DNA of 62,265 bases from Methylobacterium sp. NEAU K. Lineage in GTDB: Bacteria; Pseudomonadota; Alphaproteobacteria; Rhizobiales; Beijerinckiaceae. Within the stretch, counting starts at the first letter, position 1. Each line of letters begins with the position of its first letter. A program made the position numbers and the translations under genes. The stretch spans positions 1 through 62,265 of the forward strand of contig NZ_JAUYZJ010000032.1 of assembly GCF_030700285.1 (NCBI RefSeq), in the 5' to 3' direction. A model generated the notes under the pieces. The model was not told the origin of the DNA. It saw only the letters and a list, made by a program, of their open reading frames with translations, and searched no databases. Positions 16,752-25,855 of this stretch are shown here, in pieces.

Positions 16752-19102
16752 CTGGCGAGGGGGTCGGGGCACGCTTGCCCCGCAAGGAAGACGACCGCCT
16801 GATGCGCGGGCGCGGACAGTACGTGGCCGATATCCGCCTGCCGGGCATGCAGGACGTCGCCTTCGTGCGCAGCCCGCTGGCCCATGCCCGGATCCGCGCC
16901 ATCCACGTGCCGGAGGCGTATCGCGATCGCGTGTTCACCGCCTCCGACCTGGCGGGCGTGCTGCCGATCCGCGCGGTCTCGGGCCTGCCCGGCTTCAAGG
17001 TTTCTGAGCAGCCGGTCCTCGCCACCGGCAAGGTCAGGCAGGTGGGCGAACTCGTTGCCCTATGCGTCGCGCCGACCCGCGCCGAGGCCGAGGACATCGC
17101 CGCGTCCGTTGTGCTCGATCTCGAGGAGCTGCCCGCCGTCCACGACATGCTCGCCGCACGTGAACCGGGGTCCGCCCTCGTCCATGAGCACTGGGGCGAC
17201 AACGTCTTCCTGGAAACTGTGGTCGACGTGAATTTCGAGAGCGCCCTCGACGCGCCGATCAAAGTCAGCCGCACCATCTCGACGGGCCGCCAATGCATGG
17301 CGCCGATCGAGGGCCGCGGCACCGTGGTGCAGCTCGATCATCGCCTGGATCAGCTCGTCGTCCACACCGCCACCCAGATGCCGCACATCGTGCGCAACGG
17401 CCTCTCGGAATGTCTCGGGATCGAACAGGGGCGCATCCGCATCGTCTCGCCCGATGTCGGCGGCGGCTTCGGCTACAAGGCGATCCTGCTCGCCGAGGAC
17501 GTGGCGCTCGCCTGGCTCGCGCTGCGCTGCGGCCATCCGGTCCGCTGGCTCGAGGACCGGCGCGAGCACCTGACCGCCAACGCCAATTGCCGCGAGCATC
17601 ATTACCGCATCACCGCCTACGCCGAGCGGGACGGCACCCTGCGCGGCATCGATTGCGAGGCCACCGTCGATTCCGGTGCCTATTCGGCCTACCCGTTCTC
17701 GGCCTGCCTGGAGGCCGCGCAGGTCGCCAGCATCCTGCCGGGCCCCTACGACTTCCCGGCGTATCGCTGCCGCACGTGGTCGGTGGCGACCAACAAATGC
17801 CCGATCCTGCCCTACCGGGGCGTGGCCCGCACGGGCGTCTGCTTCGCTCTGGAACTCGTCCTCGACGCGGTCGCCCGCGCGGCCGGGATCCCGCCCGAGG
17901 CGGTGCGCGAGAAGAACCTCGTTCGGCCCGAGCAGATGCCGTTCGAAAACATCACGAAGAAGCATTTCGACAGCGGCGATTATCCGGAGGCGCTCGCCCG
18001 GGCGCTGAAGGCCATCGACGTGGAGGCGGTCCGCGCCCGACAGCGGCAGGGCGAGCCGGACGGGCGCCGGATCGGCCTCGGGCTGTCGATTTACTGCGAG
18101 CAGGCGGCGCACGGCACCTCGGTCTATTCCGGCTGGGGCATCCCGATGGTCCCCGGCCACGAACAGGCGAGCGCCCGCCTGACACCGGATGGCGGCCTGG
18201 AATTGCGGATCGGCGCGCACTCGCACGGCCAGGGCCTCGAAACCACCCTCGCCCAAGTGGCCCACGAGATCCTGAGCGTCCCGGTGGCCCGCACTCGCCT
18301 CGTCCACGGCGACACTGCGATGACGCCTTACTCCACCGGCTCCTGGGGCTCGCGCGTGATGGTGATGGCGGGCGGCGCGGTGGCGGCGGCTTGTGAGGAG
18401 CTGCGTGCCCGCGCCGTCAGGATCGGCGCCCACCTGCTCCAGGCGCGGCCCGAGGATTGCCGCTTCGAGGGCGGCCACGTGGTCGGCCCCTCGGGTGACA
18501 TTCCTCTCGAGGCCATCGCCCGCACTTGGTACCGGCGCCCGCAGGACCTCGCGCCCGACACCGATCCGGGCGGCCTCGAAGTCACCGCCGGCTACAAGCC
18601 GGTGCGGGATTCCGGCACTTTCTCCTACGCGGCGCACGCGGCCGTGGTGGCGGTCGATCCCGATCTCGGGGCGGTCGAGATCCTCGACTACGTCATCGTC
18701 GAGGACGGGGGCACGCTGGTGAACCCCCTGGTGGTGGACGGCCAGATCTACGGCGGCCTCGCGCAGGGGATCGGCACGGCGCTCTTCGAGGAGATGCGAT
18801 TCGACGACCGCGGCCAGCCGCTCGCCTCGACCTTCGCCGACTATCTGCTGCCCGGCGCGGCCGACGTGCCGATGGCCCGCATCGACCATATGGAGACGCC
18901 CTCGCCCTACACGCGCTTCGGCCAGAAGGGCATCGGCGAGGGCGGCGCCATCGCGCCCCCGGCGGCGCTGGCCAACGCCGTCAACGACGCGCTCCAGCCG
19001 CTGGGCGTCGAGCTGCTCCATTCCCCCATCACCCCCCGGCGGATCGTGGAGGCGGTGCTCGCCGCCCGGCCGACCCCCGAACCCGCGCGGGAGGCCGCAT
19101 GA
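16748..19102 (+). CDS. Molybdenum hydroxylase, large (molybdopterin) subunit, form II
   Basis: A 784-residue catalytic subunit of the xanthine dehydrogenase/CO dehydrogenase family. It carries the N-terminal Ald_Xan_dh domain (GARLPRKEDDRLMRGRGQYV) and the molybdopterin-binding domains (DVGGGFGYKA and HSHGQGLETTLAQVA). The active-site loop reads LPYRGVARTG, like the AYRGAGR of form II enzymes, and lacks the AYxCSFR motif of true CO dehydrogenase. The catalytic Glu is present in KGIGEGGAIAPPAA. Such enzymes hydroxylate N-heterocycles or aldehydes with water as oxygen donor. Gene order is large-medium-small, with four-base overlaps throughout. Confidence 0.9.
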   Translation: MTGEGVGARLPRKEDDRLMRGRGQYVADIRLPGMQDVAFVRSPLAHARIRAIHVPEAYRDRVFTASDLAGVLPIRAVSGLPGFKVSEQPVLATGKVRQVGELVALCVAPTRAEAEDIAASVVLDLEELPAVHDMLAAREPGSALVHEHWGDNVFLETVVDVNFESALDAPIKVSRTISTGRQCMAPIEGRGTVVQLDHRLDQLVVHTATQMPHIVRNGLSECLGIEQGRIRIVSPDVGGGFGYKAILLAEDVALAWLALRCGHPVRWLEDRREHLTANANCREHHYRITAYAERDGTLRGIDCEATVDSGAYSAYPFSACLEAAQVASILPGPYDFPAYRCRTWSVATNKCPILPYRGVARTGVCFALELVLDAVARAAGIPPEAVREKNLVRPEQMPFENITKKHFDSGDYPEALARALKAIDVEAVRARQRQGEPDGRRIGLGLSIYCEQAAHGTSVYSGWGIPMVPGHEQASARLTPDGGLELRIGAHSHGQGLETTLAQVAHEILSVPVARTRLVHGDTAMTPYSTGSWGSRVMVMAGGAVAAACEELRARAVRIGAHLLQARPEDCRFEGGHVVGPSGDIPLEAIARTWYRRPQDLAPDTDPGGLEVTAGYKPVRDSGTFSYAAHAAVVAVDPDLGAVEILDYVIVEDGGTLVNPLVVDGQIYGGLAQGIGTALFEEMRFDDRGQPLASTFADYLLPGAADVPMARIDHMETPSPYTRFGQKGIGEGGAIAPPAALANAVNDALQPLGVELLHSPITPRRIVEAVLAARPTPEPAREAA

Positions 19103-19965
19103 AGCCCGTCGCCTTCGCCTGGGAGCGCCCGGACAGCCTCGCCGCGCTCCTCGCGCGCCTCGCCGAGGCCCCCGGCAACGTGAAGCTGATCGCGGGCGGC
19201 CAGTCCCTCGGGCCGATGCTGAACCTGCGCTTGGTCGAGCCAGATCTCATCCTCGACATCACCGGCGTGCCCGAGTTACGGGCCGTGCGCGTCGAGAGCG
19301 ACACGCTCGTGCTCGGGGCCTGCGTGACCCACGCCGACATCGAGGACGGGCGCGTGCGCGACCTCACCCGGGGCGCCCTCCGGCGGGTCGCCGCCGCGAT
19401 CGCCTACCGGCCGGTGCGCAACCGTGGCACGGTCGGCGGCAGCTTGGTCCATGCCGACCCGGCCGCCGACTGGGTGAGCGCCCTCACCGCCCTCGGTGCC
19501 GAGGTCGAGATCGCGGGCCCCGACGGGTGCCGGACCCTGCCGGTTGAGCGCTTCGTGACCGGACCGCTCACGGTCGCCCTCGGTCGTGCCGAGATCCTGG
19601 TCGCCGTGCGCGTACCGGCCCTGCCGGCAGGCGCGGCCTGGGGCTACGTCAAGCACTGCGCGAAGATCGGCGAGTTCGCCCACGCCATCGGGGCCGTGCG
19701 CCTCGAACCCGGCCAGGGCCGGGGCCGCGCGGTGATCGGCGCGGTCGAGGGGCCGCCCGTGCTCCTCGCCGATGCCCGCCCGCTCTTCGGCGGGCGCATC
19801 GGCGCCGACTTCGCCGACCGCTTCGACCCGGCGGCGGCGGACGCGGCCTTGCGCGCCGCCGGCATGACGGACGCGGTCGAGCGCCACGTCCACGTCACGG
19901 TCCTGGCCCGCGCGGTGGCGCAGGCCGCCAAGCCCGTGCCGTTAAATCTTCCGGAGGCCGCATGA
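19099..19965 (+). CDS. Molybdenum hydroxylase, medium (FAD) subunit
   Basis: A 288-residue CoxM/XdhB-like flavoprotein that takes electrons from the iron-sulfur clusters. Both FAD motifs are visible: IAGGQSLGPMLNLRL near residue 35 and RGTVGGSLVHADPAAD near 113. The C-terminal CO_deh_flav_C domain follows. Its ATG overlaps the large-subunit stop and its own stop overlaps the small-subunit start, so the three subunits should be made in equal amounts. Confidence 0.92.
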   Translation: MKPVAFAWERPDSLAALLARLAEAPGNVKLIAGGQSLGPMLNLRLVEPDLILDITGVPELRAVRVESDTLVLGACVTHADIEDGRVRDLTRGALRRVAAAIAYRPVRNRGTVGGSLVHADPAADWVSALTALGAEVEIAGPDGCRTLPVERFVTGPLTVALGRAEILVAVRVPALPAGAAWGYVKHCAKIGEFAHAIGAVRLEPGQGRGRAVIGAVEGPPVLLADARPLFGGRIGADFADRFDPAAADAALRAAGMTDAVERHVHVTVLARAVAQAAKPVPLNLPEAA

Positions 19966-21161
19966 GCGCCGCGCTGGCGGAATTTGGGACGGGCCGCATG
20001 GCCCTCCCGCTGACGGTCAACGGCCGCTCGCTGCGGGTCGAGGCCGAGCCGCGGAGCCATCTCGGCGACGTGCTGCGCGAGGGGCTCAACCTCACCGGCA
20101 CGCATCTCGGCTGCGAGCACGGCGTCTGCGGCGCCTGCACCGTACTCCTCGACGGCGAGCCGGCCCGCGCCTGCCTCACCTTCGCGGGCGCTTGCGCCGG
20201 CGCCGCCGTCACCACGATCGAGGGCCTGGACGCGGACGAGATCGCGGGTGAGCTGCGCGCCGCCTTCAACCGTGAGCATGCGCTCCAGTGCGGCTACTGC
20301 ACACCCGGCATGCTGGTGGCCGCGCGTGACCTGGTCCTGCGTCTGCCGGACGCCGACGAGCGACGGATTCGCGTCGCCCTGTCCGGCAATCTCTGCCGCT
20401 GCACCGGCTATGCCGGCATCGTGCGGGCGGTGATGGCGGTGATCGCGGACCGACGCGGGCGCGGCATCCTCCCCGAGACCGGCGCGGCACGCGCCCTCGG
20501 CCCGGTCGGTGCCCGGATTGGCGAGACGATCGTCGCGCCGGTGCGCCGTCTGACGAGCCCCGTCGCTTCGGTCGCTCCCGCGGCGGTATCGGACCTTGCC
20601 GCGGCCTTCGAGCCCGCTCACCGTTTCACGCAGGCGCTCGATCTCGCCCACCCGCCCGAGGCGGTCTTCACGCTCCTCGGCGACATCGAGGCGGTCGCTG
20701 CCTGCCTGCCGGGGGCCGTGCTCACGGCGAGGCCCGCGCCCGATGCGGTCGAGGGCGGCCTGCAGGTGCGGATCGGGCCGATCGCCGCCACATTCCGCGG
20801 CCGTGCCCGCATCGAGCGGGACGAGGCGGCGCGGAGCGGCTCGGTCCATGGGGCCGGCAGCGATGCGGGTGGCCGCTCGGCCACCGAGGGACAAATCCGC
20901 TACCGGGTCGAATCCGGACCGACGCCGGGCACGGCCCGGGTCGAGCTGGATGTCGGCTACACCTTGACGGGGCCGCTCGCGCAGTTCGGCCGCCCCGGCC
21001 TCGTGCGCGACCTCGCCGGCCGCATCGCGGCGGATCTCGTCCGCAACCTCGATGCGCGCCTATCGGGCGCTGCGGTCCCGGCGCCTGCCGGTCTCAATCC
21101 GCTTCACCTGCTCCTCAGTCTCATCCGCGCGCGCCTCGCGGCGTGGCTCGGCCGCTCCTGA
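19962..21161 (+). CDS. Molybdenum hydroxylase, small [2Fe-2S] subunit fused to a CoxG-like domain
   Basis: A 399-residue fusion. Residues 1-155 are the two-cluster iron-sulfur subunit. The ferredoxin-like cluster uses Cys51, 56, 59 and 71 (CEHGVCGACTVLLDG) and the second uses Cys110, 113, 145 and 147 (CGYCTPGM and CRCTGY). Normal small subunits end near residue 160. Here about 60 linker residues are followed by a CoxG/SRPBCC domain (FTQALDLAHPPEAVFTLLGD, then CLPGAVLT) and a hydrophobic C-terminus. CoxG recruits CO dehydrogenase to the membrane in carboxydotrophs, so this tail may tether the complex to the membrane. That is inference. Confidence 0.9.
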   Translation: MSAALAEFGTGRMALPLTVNGRSLRVEAEPRSHLGDVLREGLNLTGTHLGCEHGVCGACTVLLDGEPARACLTFAGACAGAAVTTIEGLDADEIAGELRAAFNREHALQCGYCTPGMLVAARDLVLRLPDADERRIRVALSGNLCRCTGYAGIVRAVMAVIADRRGRGILPETGAARALGPVGARIGETIVAPVRRLTSPVASVAPAAVSDLAAAFEPAHRFTQALDLAHPPEAVFTLLGDIEAVAACLPGAVLTARPAPDAVEGGLQVRIGPIAATFRGRARIERDEAARSGSVHGAGSDAGGRSATEGQIRYRVESGPTPGTARVELDVGYTLTGPLAQFGRPGLVRDLAGRIAADLVRNLDARLSGAAVPAPAGLNPLHLLLSLIRARLAAWLGRS

Positions 21162-21198
21162 CCGCACCCCACTGTTCCCCCGCACCGGAGACACGAGA

Positions 21199-22347
21199 AT
21201 GCTTGGCAGGTTCACCCTCACGACCGCGATCCTACTGGCCCTCGCGGCGACGGCCGCCCGGGCGGACGCGATCCGCATCGGCGTCAACGAGCCGCTGACC
21301 GGGCCCTTCGCGGCCTCGGGCACCTACGTGGTGAACGGCGCCAAGATCGCCGCCGACGAGATCAACGCCAAGGGCGGCGTCCTCGGCAAGACGCTCGAAC
21401 TCGTCATCGAGGACAACAAGAGCAACCCGACCGAGGCCGCTTCGGTGGCCGAGAAGCTGATCACCAGCGACAAGACCCCGGTTATGATGGGGGCCTGGGG
21501 CTCCAGCCTGACGCTCGCCGTGATGCCCAAGCTCATGGACTACGAGACGCCGATGCTGGTCGAGACCTCCTCGTCGGGCAAGATCACCACGTCGGGCAAT
21601 CCCTACGTGTTCCGCATTTCGCCGCCCTCGTCCCTGGAGGCCGAGACCTTCGCGCCGATGGTCGACCGCCTCGGCATGAAGAAGGTCGACTTCCTGGTCC
21701 TCAACAACGATTTCGGCCGCGGCGCGGCGACCGATTTCGGCAAGATGCTCAAGGACAAGGGCGTTACGGTCGGCCTCGTCGAGACCATGGATCAGGGCGC
21801 GCAGGACATGAGCGCCCAGTTGGCCAAGCTGAAGGCCTCGGATGCCGACACGATCATGATCACGAGCTCCGTGGACCAGCTCGTGCTCCTGTTCAAGCAG
21901 ATGGCCGCCCTCGGCCTGAAGAAGCGGGTGATCACCACCGGAGGCTCCCAGAACCCGGACCAGATCATCGCCCAGGCCGGCGCGGCCGCCGATGGCACGA
22001 TGCACCTGACGACGTTCCTGCCGTGGTCGCCCGACAGGACACCGGACCCGAAGGCTACCGAAGCCTTCATCGACGCGTGGAAGAAGCGCGGCTTCGCGTT
22101 CGCCGGCGTCACCGAGAGCTTCCGTGGCTACGACGGCATCCGGGCGATCGCGCACGCGATCGAGAAGGCCGGCTCGGCCGATCCGGCCGCCATCGCCAAG
22201 GCGTTCTGGTCGGTCGATTTCGTCGGGCTCAACGGGCCGATCCGCTTCGCCAAAACCGGTCCTGCCGGCAAGGAAAGCGGGCAGAGCAAGCCAGACGTCT
22301 ACCTCATCGAGATCAAGGCAGGCCGCGTGGTCGTGCCGTCGCTCTGA
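21199..22347 (+). CDS. LivK-like ABC transporter substrate-binding protein
   Basis: A periplasmic type-I binding protein (Peripla_BP_6) of 382 residues. The signal peptide MLGRFTLTTAILLALAATAA ends near ARADA. The mature start DAIRIGVNEPLTGPFAASG and VNGAKIAADEINAKGGVLGK are classical for the LivK/AmiC/UrtA group. Members bind branched-chain amino acids, amides, urea or aromatic acids. Gene order next to a molybdenum hydroxylase and amidohydrolases suggests an amide-like or heterocyclic ligand. It begins 37 bases after the small-subunit stop, following CCGGAGACACGAGA. Confidence 0.88.
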   Translation: MLGRFTLTTAILLALAATAARADAIRIGVNEPLTGPFAASGTYVVNGAKIAADEINAKGGVLGKTLELVIEDNKSNPTEAASVAEKLITSDKTPVMMGAWGSSLTLAVMPKLMDYETPMLVETSSSGKITTSGNPYVFRISPPSSLEAETFAPMVDRLGMKKVDFLVLNNDFGRGAATDFGKMLKDKGVTVGLVETMDQGAQDMSAQLAKLKASDADTIMITSSVDQLVLLFKQMAALGLKKRVITTGGSQNPDQIIAQAGAAADGTMHLTTFLPWSPDRTPDPKATEAFIDAWKKRGFAFAGVTESFRGYDGIRAIAHAIEKAGSADPAAIAKAFWSVDFVGLNGPIRFAKTGPAGKESGQSKPDVYLIEIKAGRVVVPSL

Positions 22348-22442
22348 GCGCTGCCGTGCCGTCCGCCTGACCGTCCTCAGGCCAGTCCCCTCGATCCCGG
22401 CCGGCCCTCTCCCGGCCGGGGCGCCATTCCCGGAGGCCGCCC

Positions 22443-23315
22443 ATGGACGAACTGATCCAGCACCTCGTCAACGCGCTCATCCTCGGCGGCACCTATGCCC
22501 TGCTGGGGATCGGCCTCACGCTGATCTTCGGGATCATGAACGTCGTGAACTTCACCCACGGCGCGCTCTACACGGTCGGTGCCTACGTCATGTACCTCGC
22601 CGCGGCCGCTCTCGGGCTGAACTTCTTCCTGGCGCTGCCGGTGGCGATCCTGGGCGGCCTCCTCCTCGGGGCCGCGATCGAGCTGGTGCTGCTGCGTCCG
22701 TTCCGGGGCTCGGACATCGACACCACCATGCTGGTGATGATCGGCGCCGGCATCGTCCTGCAATCGGGCACGCTCTGGATCTTCGGCGGCGTCGCCAAGG
22801 CGATTCCCTCGCCCTTTCCCGAGGCGCCTCTCCAGATCGGCCCGGTCTCGGTCTCCTGGCTGCGCCTGTTCGTGCTCGGTGCCGCGCTCGGCCTGATCGC
22901 GCTCACATACACGCTGATCAACCGCACCAAGCTCGGGCTAGCCATGCGCGCCGCCTTCCAGGACGCCGACACCGCGGCGTTGATGGGGGTCGACGTGCAC
23001 CGCATCTACACCGCCACCTTCGCGCTCGGCTCGTCGCTCGCGGCGGCGGCCGGCGCCCTGCTCGGTCCGGTCTACGTGGTGTTCCCGCAGATGGGCGGGC
23101 TCGCCGAGCTCAAGGCTTTCGCGATCGTCATCCTGGGCGGCCTCGGCAACGTGACCGGCGCAGCCATCGGCGGCTTCATCCTGGCGCTCGCGGAGGAACT
23201 GGGCGCCGGCTACGTCTCCTCCGGCTACCGGGACGCGATGGGCTTCCTGATCATCATCGCGGTCCTGCTCTACAAGCCCACCGGGCTGTTCGCGAAAGCG
23301 GAGCGCATCGGATGA
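22443..23315 (+). CDS. LivH-like ABC transporter permease
   Basis: A 290-residue branched-chain-type permease. Typical blocks are LVNALILGGTYALLGIGLTL, MNVVNFTHGALYTVGAYV, MRAAFQDADTAALMGVDV and FAIVILGGLGNVTGAAIGGF. Its stop overlaps the LivM-like start by four bases (ATGA). It works with the downstream permease and the two ATPases. Confidence 0.92.
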   Translation: MDELIQHLVNALILGGTYALLGIGLTLIFGIMNVVNFTHGALYTVGAYVMYLAAAALGLNFFLALPVAILGGLLLGAAIELVLLRPFRGSDIDTTMLVMIGAGIVLQSGTLWIFGGVAKAIPSPFPEAPLQIGPVSVSWLRLFVLGAALGLIALTYTLINRTKLGLAMRAAFQDADTAALMGVDVHRIYTATFALGSSLAAAAGALLGPVYVVFPQMGGLAELKAFAIVILGGLGNVTGAAIGGFILALAEELGAGYVSSGYRDAMGFLIIIAVLLYKPTGLFAKAERIG

Positions 23316-24346
23316 GCCGGCTTCTCCCGTTCGCGCTCCTCGCCGGCCTCGTGGTCCTGCCGCTGGCGCTCGGCCCCAACCCCTACCTCCTCAACGCCTT
23401 GATCGTGACGGGCATCCTGACGATCGGCGCGATGAGCCTGAACCTGCTCCTCGGCTTCACCGGGCAGCTCAGCCTCGGCCATATCGCCTTCTTCGGCATC
23501 GGCGCCTATGTCAGCGCGCTGACGAGCCTCGGCTTCGACGTGGATCTCGGATTCGGCATCCGCGCGGTGCACGAGCCCTGGCCGGCGGCTCTCGGGTTCC
23601 TGCTCGCGACGGTCGCGGCAGGCGCGTGCGGCTACCTGATCGGGCGGCTCTCCTTCCGGGTGCGCGGCGCCTACTTCGTCATCGTGACGATCTCCTTCGC
23701 CGAGGTGGTGCGGCTCGTGGCCCTCAATTGGGTAGAGCTGACCCAGGGGCCGCTGGCGCTCACCAACATTCCGGCGATCACGCTAGGCCTGCCGGGCCTC
23801 GGCATGTGGACCCTCAAGACCAAACTGCAGAACTACTACCTCGTGCTCGGCGTGGGCACGCTCTGCTACCTCGCGATTGCCCGCCTCGTCGGCTCGCGCT
23901 TCGGACGGGCGATGCGAGGCCTCAAGGAGAACGAGCCGCTGGCGCTCTCGGTCGGCATCAACGCCACCCGGACGCTGACGGTGGCGGCGGTGATCTCGGC
24001 CGCGATGGCCGGCGCGGCGGGCAGTCTTTATGCCCATTACCTGCGCATCATCGACCCCGACGTGTTCCTGTTCGCCACCACGGTCAGCATGGTCATCATG
24101 GTCGTGGCGGGCGGCAAGGGCACCCTGATGGGGCCGGTCGTCGGCGGGCTGATCTTCGGCCTGCTGCCCGTGGCGCTGCGCCCGGTCATGGCGCCGGAAG
24201 CCCAGTGGATCGTCTACGGCGTCGTGCTCATCGTGATCCTGTTCGTGATGCCGCGGGGCATCGTGCCGGGCCTTGCGGTGCTGCTCGGTGGCCGACCGGC
24301 CAGGGCCGTTCCCGTTCTCGAAGCCAATCCGGCGGTGCAGCGATGA
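23312..24346 (+). CDS. LivM-like ABC transporter permease
   Basis: A 344-residue permease. It begins at the ATGA overlap at 23312; the longer frame upstream is a shadow of LivH. Family blocks are MSLNLLLGFTGQLSLGHIAF near residue 40, GAYFVIVTISFAEVVRLVA, LKENEPLALSVGINATRTL and IMVVAGGKGTLMGPVVGGLI. The C-terminus ends in a short hydrophilic tail. It overlaps the LivG-like ATPase by four bases. Confidence 0.92.
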   Translation: MSRLLPFALLAGLVVLPLALGPNPYLLNALIVTGILTIGAMSLNLLLGFTGQLSLGHIAFFGIGAYVSALTSLGFDVDLGFGIRAVHEPWPAALGFLLATVAAGACGYLIGRLSFRVRGAYFVIVTISFAEVVRLVALNWVELTQGPLALTNIPAITLGLPGLGMWTLKTKLQNYYLVLGVGTLCYLAIARLVGSRFGRAMRGLKENEPLALSVGINATRTLTVAAVISAAMAGAAGSLYAHYLRIIDPDVFLFATTVSMVIMVVAGGKGTLMGPVVGGLIFGLLPVALRPVMAPEAQWIVYGVVLIVILFVMPRGIVPGLAVLLGGRPARAVPVLEANPAVQR

Positions 24347-25158
24347 GCGCGGTCCTCTCGGTCGAGCATGTCGGCGTTCGCTTCGGCGGCCTCGTCGCCA
24401 TCGCGGATTTGCATTTCGACGTGCAGGAAGGTGAGATCGTCAGCCTGATCGGCCCGAACGGGGCCGGCAAGACTACCGCCTTCAACGTCATGACTGGGTT
24501 CCTGAAGCCCAGCCAGGGTGCGGTGCGCTTCCGCGGCACCGGGCTGAGAGGGTTGCAGCCCCACGAGATCACCCGCCTCGGCCTCGCCCGCACCTTCCAG
24601 CGCACCAGCGTCTTCCCGGACGACACGGTGCTCGACAACGTGATGATCGGCCTGCACAGGCACGGCGCCCGGATCAGCCGAACGCCGCTCCTCGATGCGC
24701 TTCTCGGCCGCTCGGGCGCCAGCGAGACCCGCCTGCGGGCCCGCGCCGAGGCGCTCCTCGACTGGGTCGGCCTCGCTGACAGAGCGCGGGAGAAGGCCGG
24801 CGCCCTGGCCTACGGCGAGCAGCGCCTCGTCGGGGTGGCACTTGCGCTCGCCACGGAGCCCGCCATGCTCCTCCTCGACGAGCCCGTCTCGGGGATGAAC
24901 GCCTCCGAGACGCGCGTCTTCGTGCGGCTGATCCGGCAGATCCGCGAGCGCGGCATCACCATCCTGCTCGTCGAGCACGACATGCCGATGGTGATGGAGG
25001 TCTCCGACCGCATCGTCGTCCTCAACTACGGTCGCCTGATCGCCGAGGGGCCGCCGGACCGGATCCGCAGCGACCCGACTGTGATCGAGGCCTATCTCGG
25101 CCAGGGCAGCGCCGCCCGGCAGGCCGCCGCGTCTGCCCGGGAGGCGGTCCATGCTTGA
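24343..25158 (+). CDS. LivG-like ABC transporter ATP-binding protein
   Basis: A 271-residue ATPase. It has Walker A GPNGAGKTT, the Q-loop ARTFQRTSVFPDDTV and Walker B AMLLLDEPVSGMNASE, with the LivG-specific switch LLVEHDMPMVMEVSDRI. The canonical LSGGQ signature is replaced by ALAYGEQRLVGVALAL, as is usual for LivG proteins. The start is the ATGA overlap at 24343. Its end overlaps the LivF-like gene by eight bases. Confidence 0.92.
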   Translation: MSAVLSVEHVGVRFGGLVAIADLHFDVQEGEIVSLIGPNGAGKTTAFNVMTGFLKPSQGAVRFRGTGLRGLQPHEITRLGLARTFQRTSVFPDDTVLDNVMIGLHRHGARISRTPLLDALLGRSGASETRLRARAEALLDWVGLADRAREKAGALAYGEQRLVGVALALATEPAMLLLDEPVSGMNASETRVFVRLIRQIRERGITILLVEHDMPMVMEVSDRIVVLNYGRLIAEGPPDRIRSDPTVIEAYLGQGSAARQAAASAREAVHA

Positions 25159-25855
25159 GATCCGCGACCTTGTCTGCGGCTACGGCCACGTCACCGCCCT
25201 GAAAGGGCTCACGATCGACGTGCGCGAGGGCCAGCTCGTGGCCCTCGTCGGGGCGAACGGGGCTGGCAAATCCACGACGCTCCGGGCGATCTCCGGCCTT
25301 GTCTCGCCGCGCTCCGGCGCGATCCGGTTCGCCGGCTGTGACATCGCGGGCGCGGAGCCCCGCCGCATCCTGGCCGAGGGTATCGCCCATTGCCCGGAAG
25401 GACGACGCGTCTTCCCGCAGATGACGGTCTCCGAAAACCTCGCCATGGGCGCGTATCTGCGCCGCGACCGGACGGCCATCAAGACGGATCTGGAGCGCAT
25501 CTATGGGGAGTTCCCACGCCTCGCAGAGCGCCATGACCAAGCGGCCGGCACGTTGTCGGGCGGCGAGCAGCAAATGCTGGCGATCGGCCGTGCCCTGATG
25601 GGTCGTCCGAAACTCGTGCTGTTCGATGAACCGTCGCTGGGTCTGGCGCCCAACATCGTCGAGCGGATGTTCGCGGTGATCCGGGCGATCCGCGACGCCG
25701 GCACGACCGTGCTCCTCGTCGAGCAGAACGCGTTCGCGGCCCTCGAACTTTGCGACTACGCCTACCTGATCGAGACCGGCCGCATCGTGCTCGAGGGGAC
25801 GGGACAAGCCCTCATCGCCGATCCCCATGTGCGGGAAGCCTACCTCGGTGGCTGA
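25151..25855 (+). CDS. LivF-like ABC transporter ATP-binding protein
   Basis: A 234-residue ATPase. It has Walker A GANGAGKST, the LivF hallmark AHCPEGRRVFPQMTVSENL, the signature LSGGEQQML and Walker B LVLFDEPSLGLAPNIVE. It completes the LivKHMGF-type transporter that follows the molybdenum hydroxylase genes. A GTG at 25848, inside its last codons, is the probable start of the Rieske gene. Confidence 0.93.
   Translation: MLEIRDLVCGYGHVTALKGLTIDVREGQLVALVGANGAGKSTTLRAISGLVSPRSGAIRFAGCDIAGAEPRRILAEGIAHCPEGRRVFPQMTVSENLAMGAYLRRDRTAIKTDLERIYGEFPRLAERHDQAAGTLSGGEQQMLAIGRALMGRPKLVLFDEPSLGLAPNIVERMFAVIRAIRDAGTTVLLVEQNAFAALELCDYAYLIETGRIVLEGTGQALIADPHVREAYLGG

Noticed and set aside
17060..19021. 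653-codon minus-strand frame
   Set aside because: It is antisense to the Mo hydroxylase large subunit and rich in Arg, Gly and His, as GC-rich shadows are.
16748..21161. Aerobic CO dehydrogenase (coxLMS)
   Set aside because: The AYxCSFR motif of true form I CO dehydrogenases is missing. The CoxG-like fusion alone does not prove CO oxidation.
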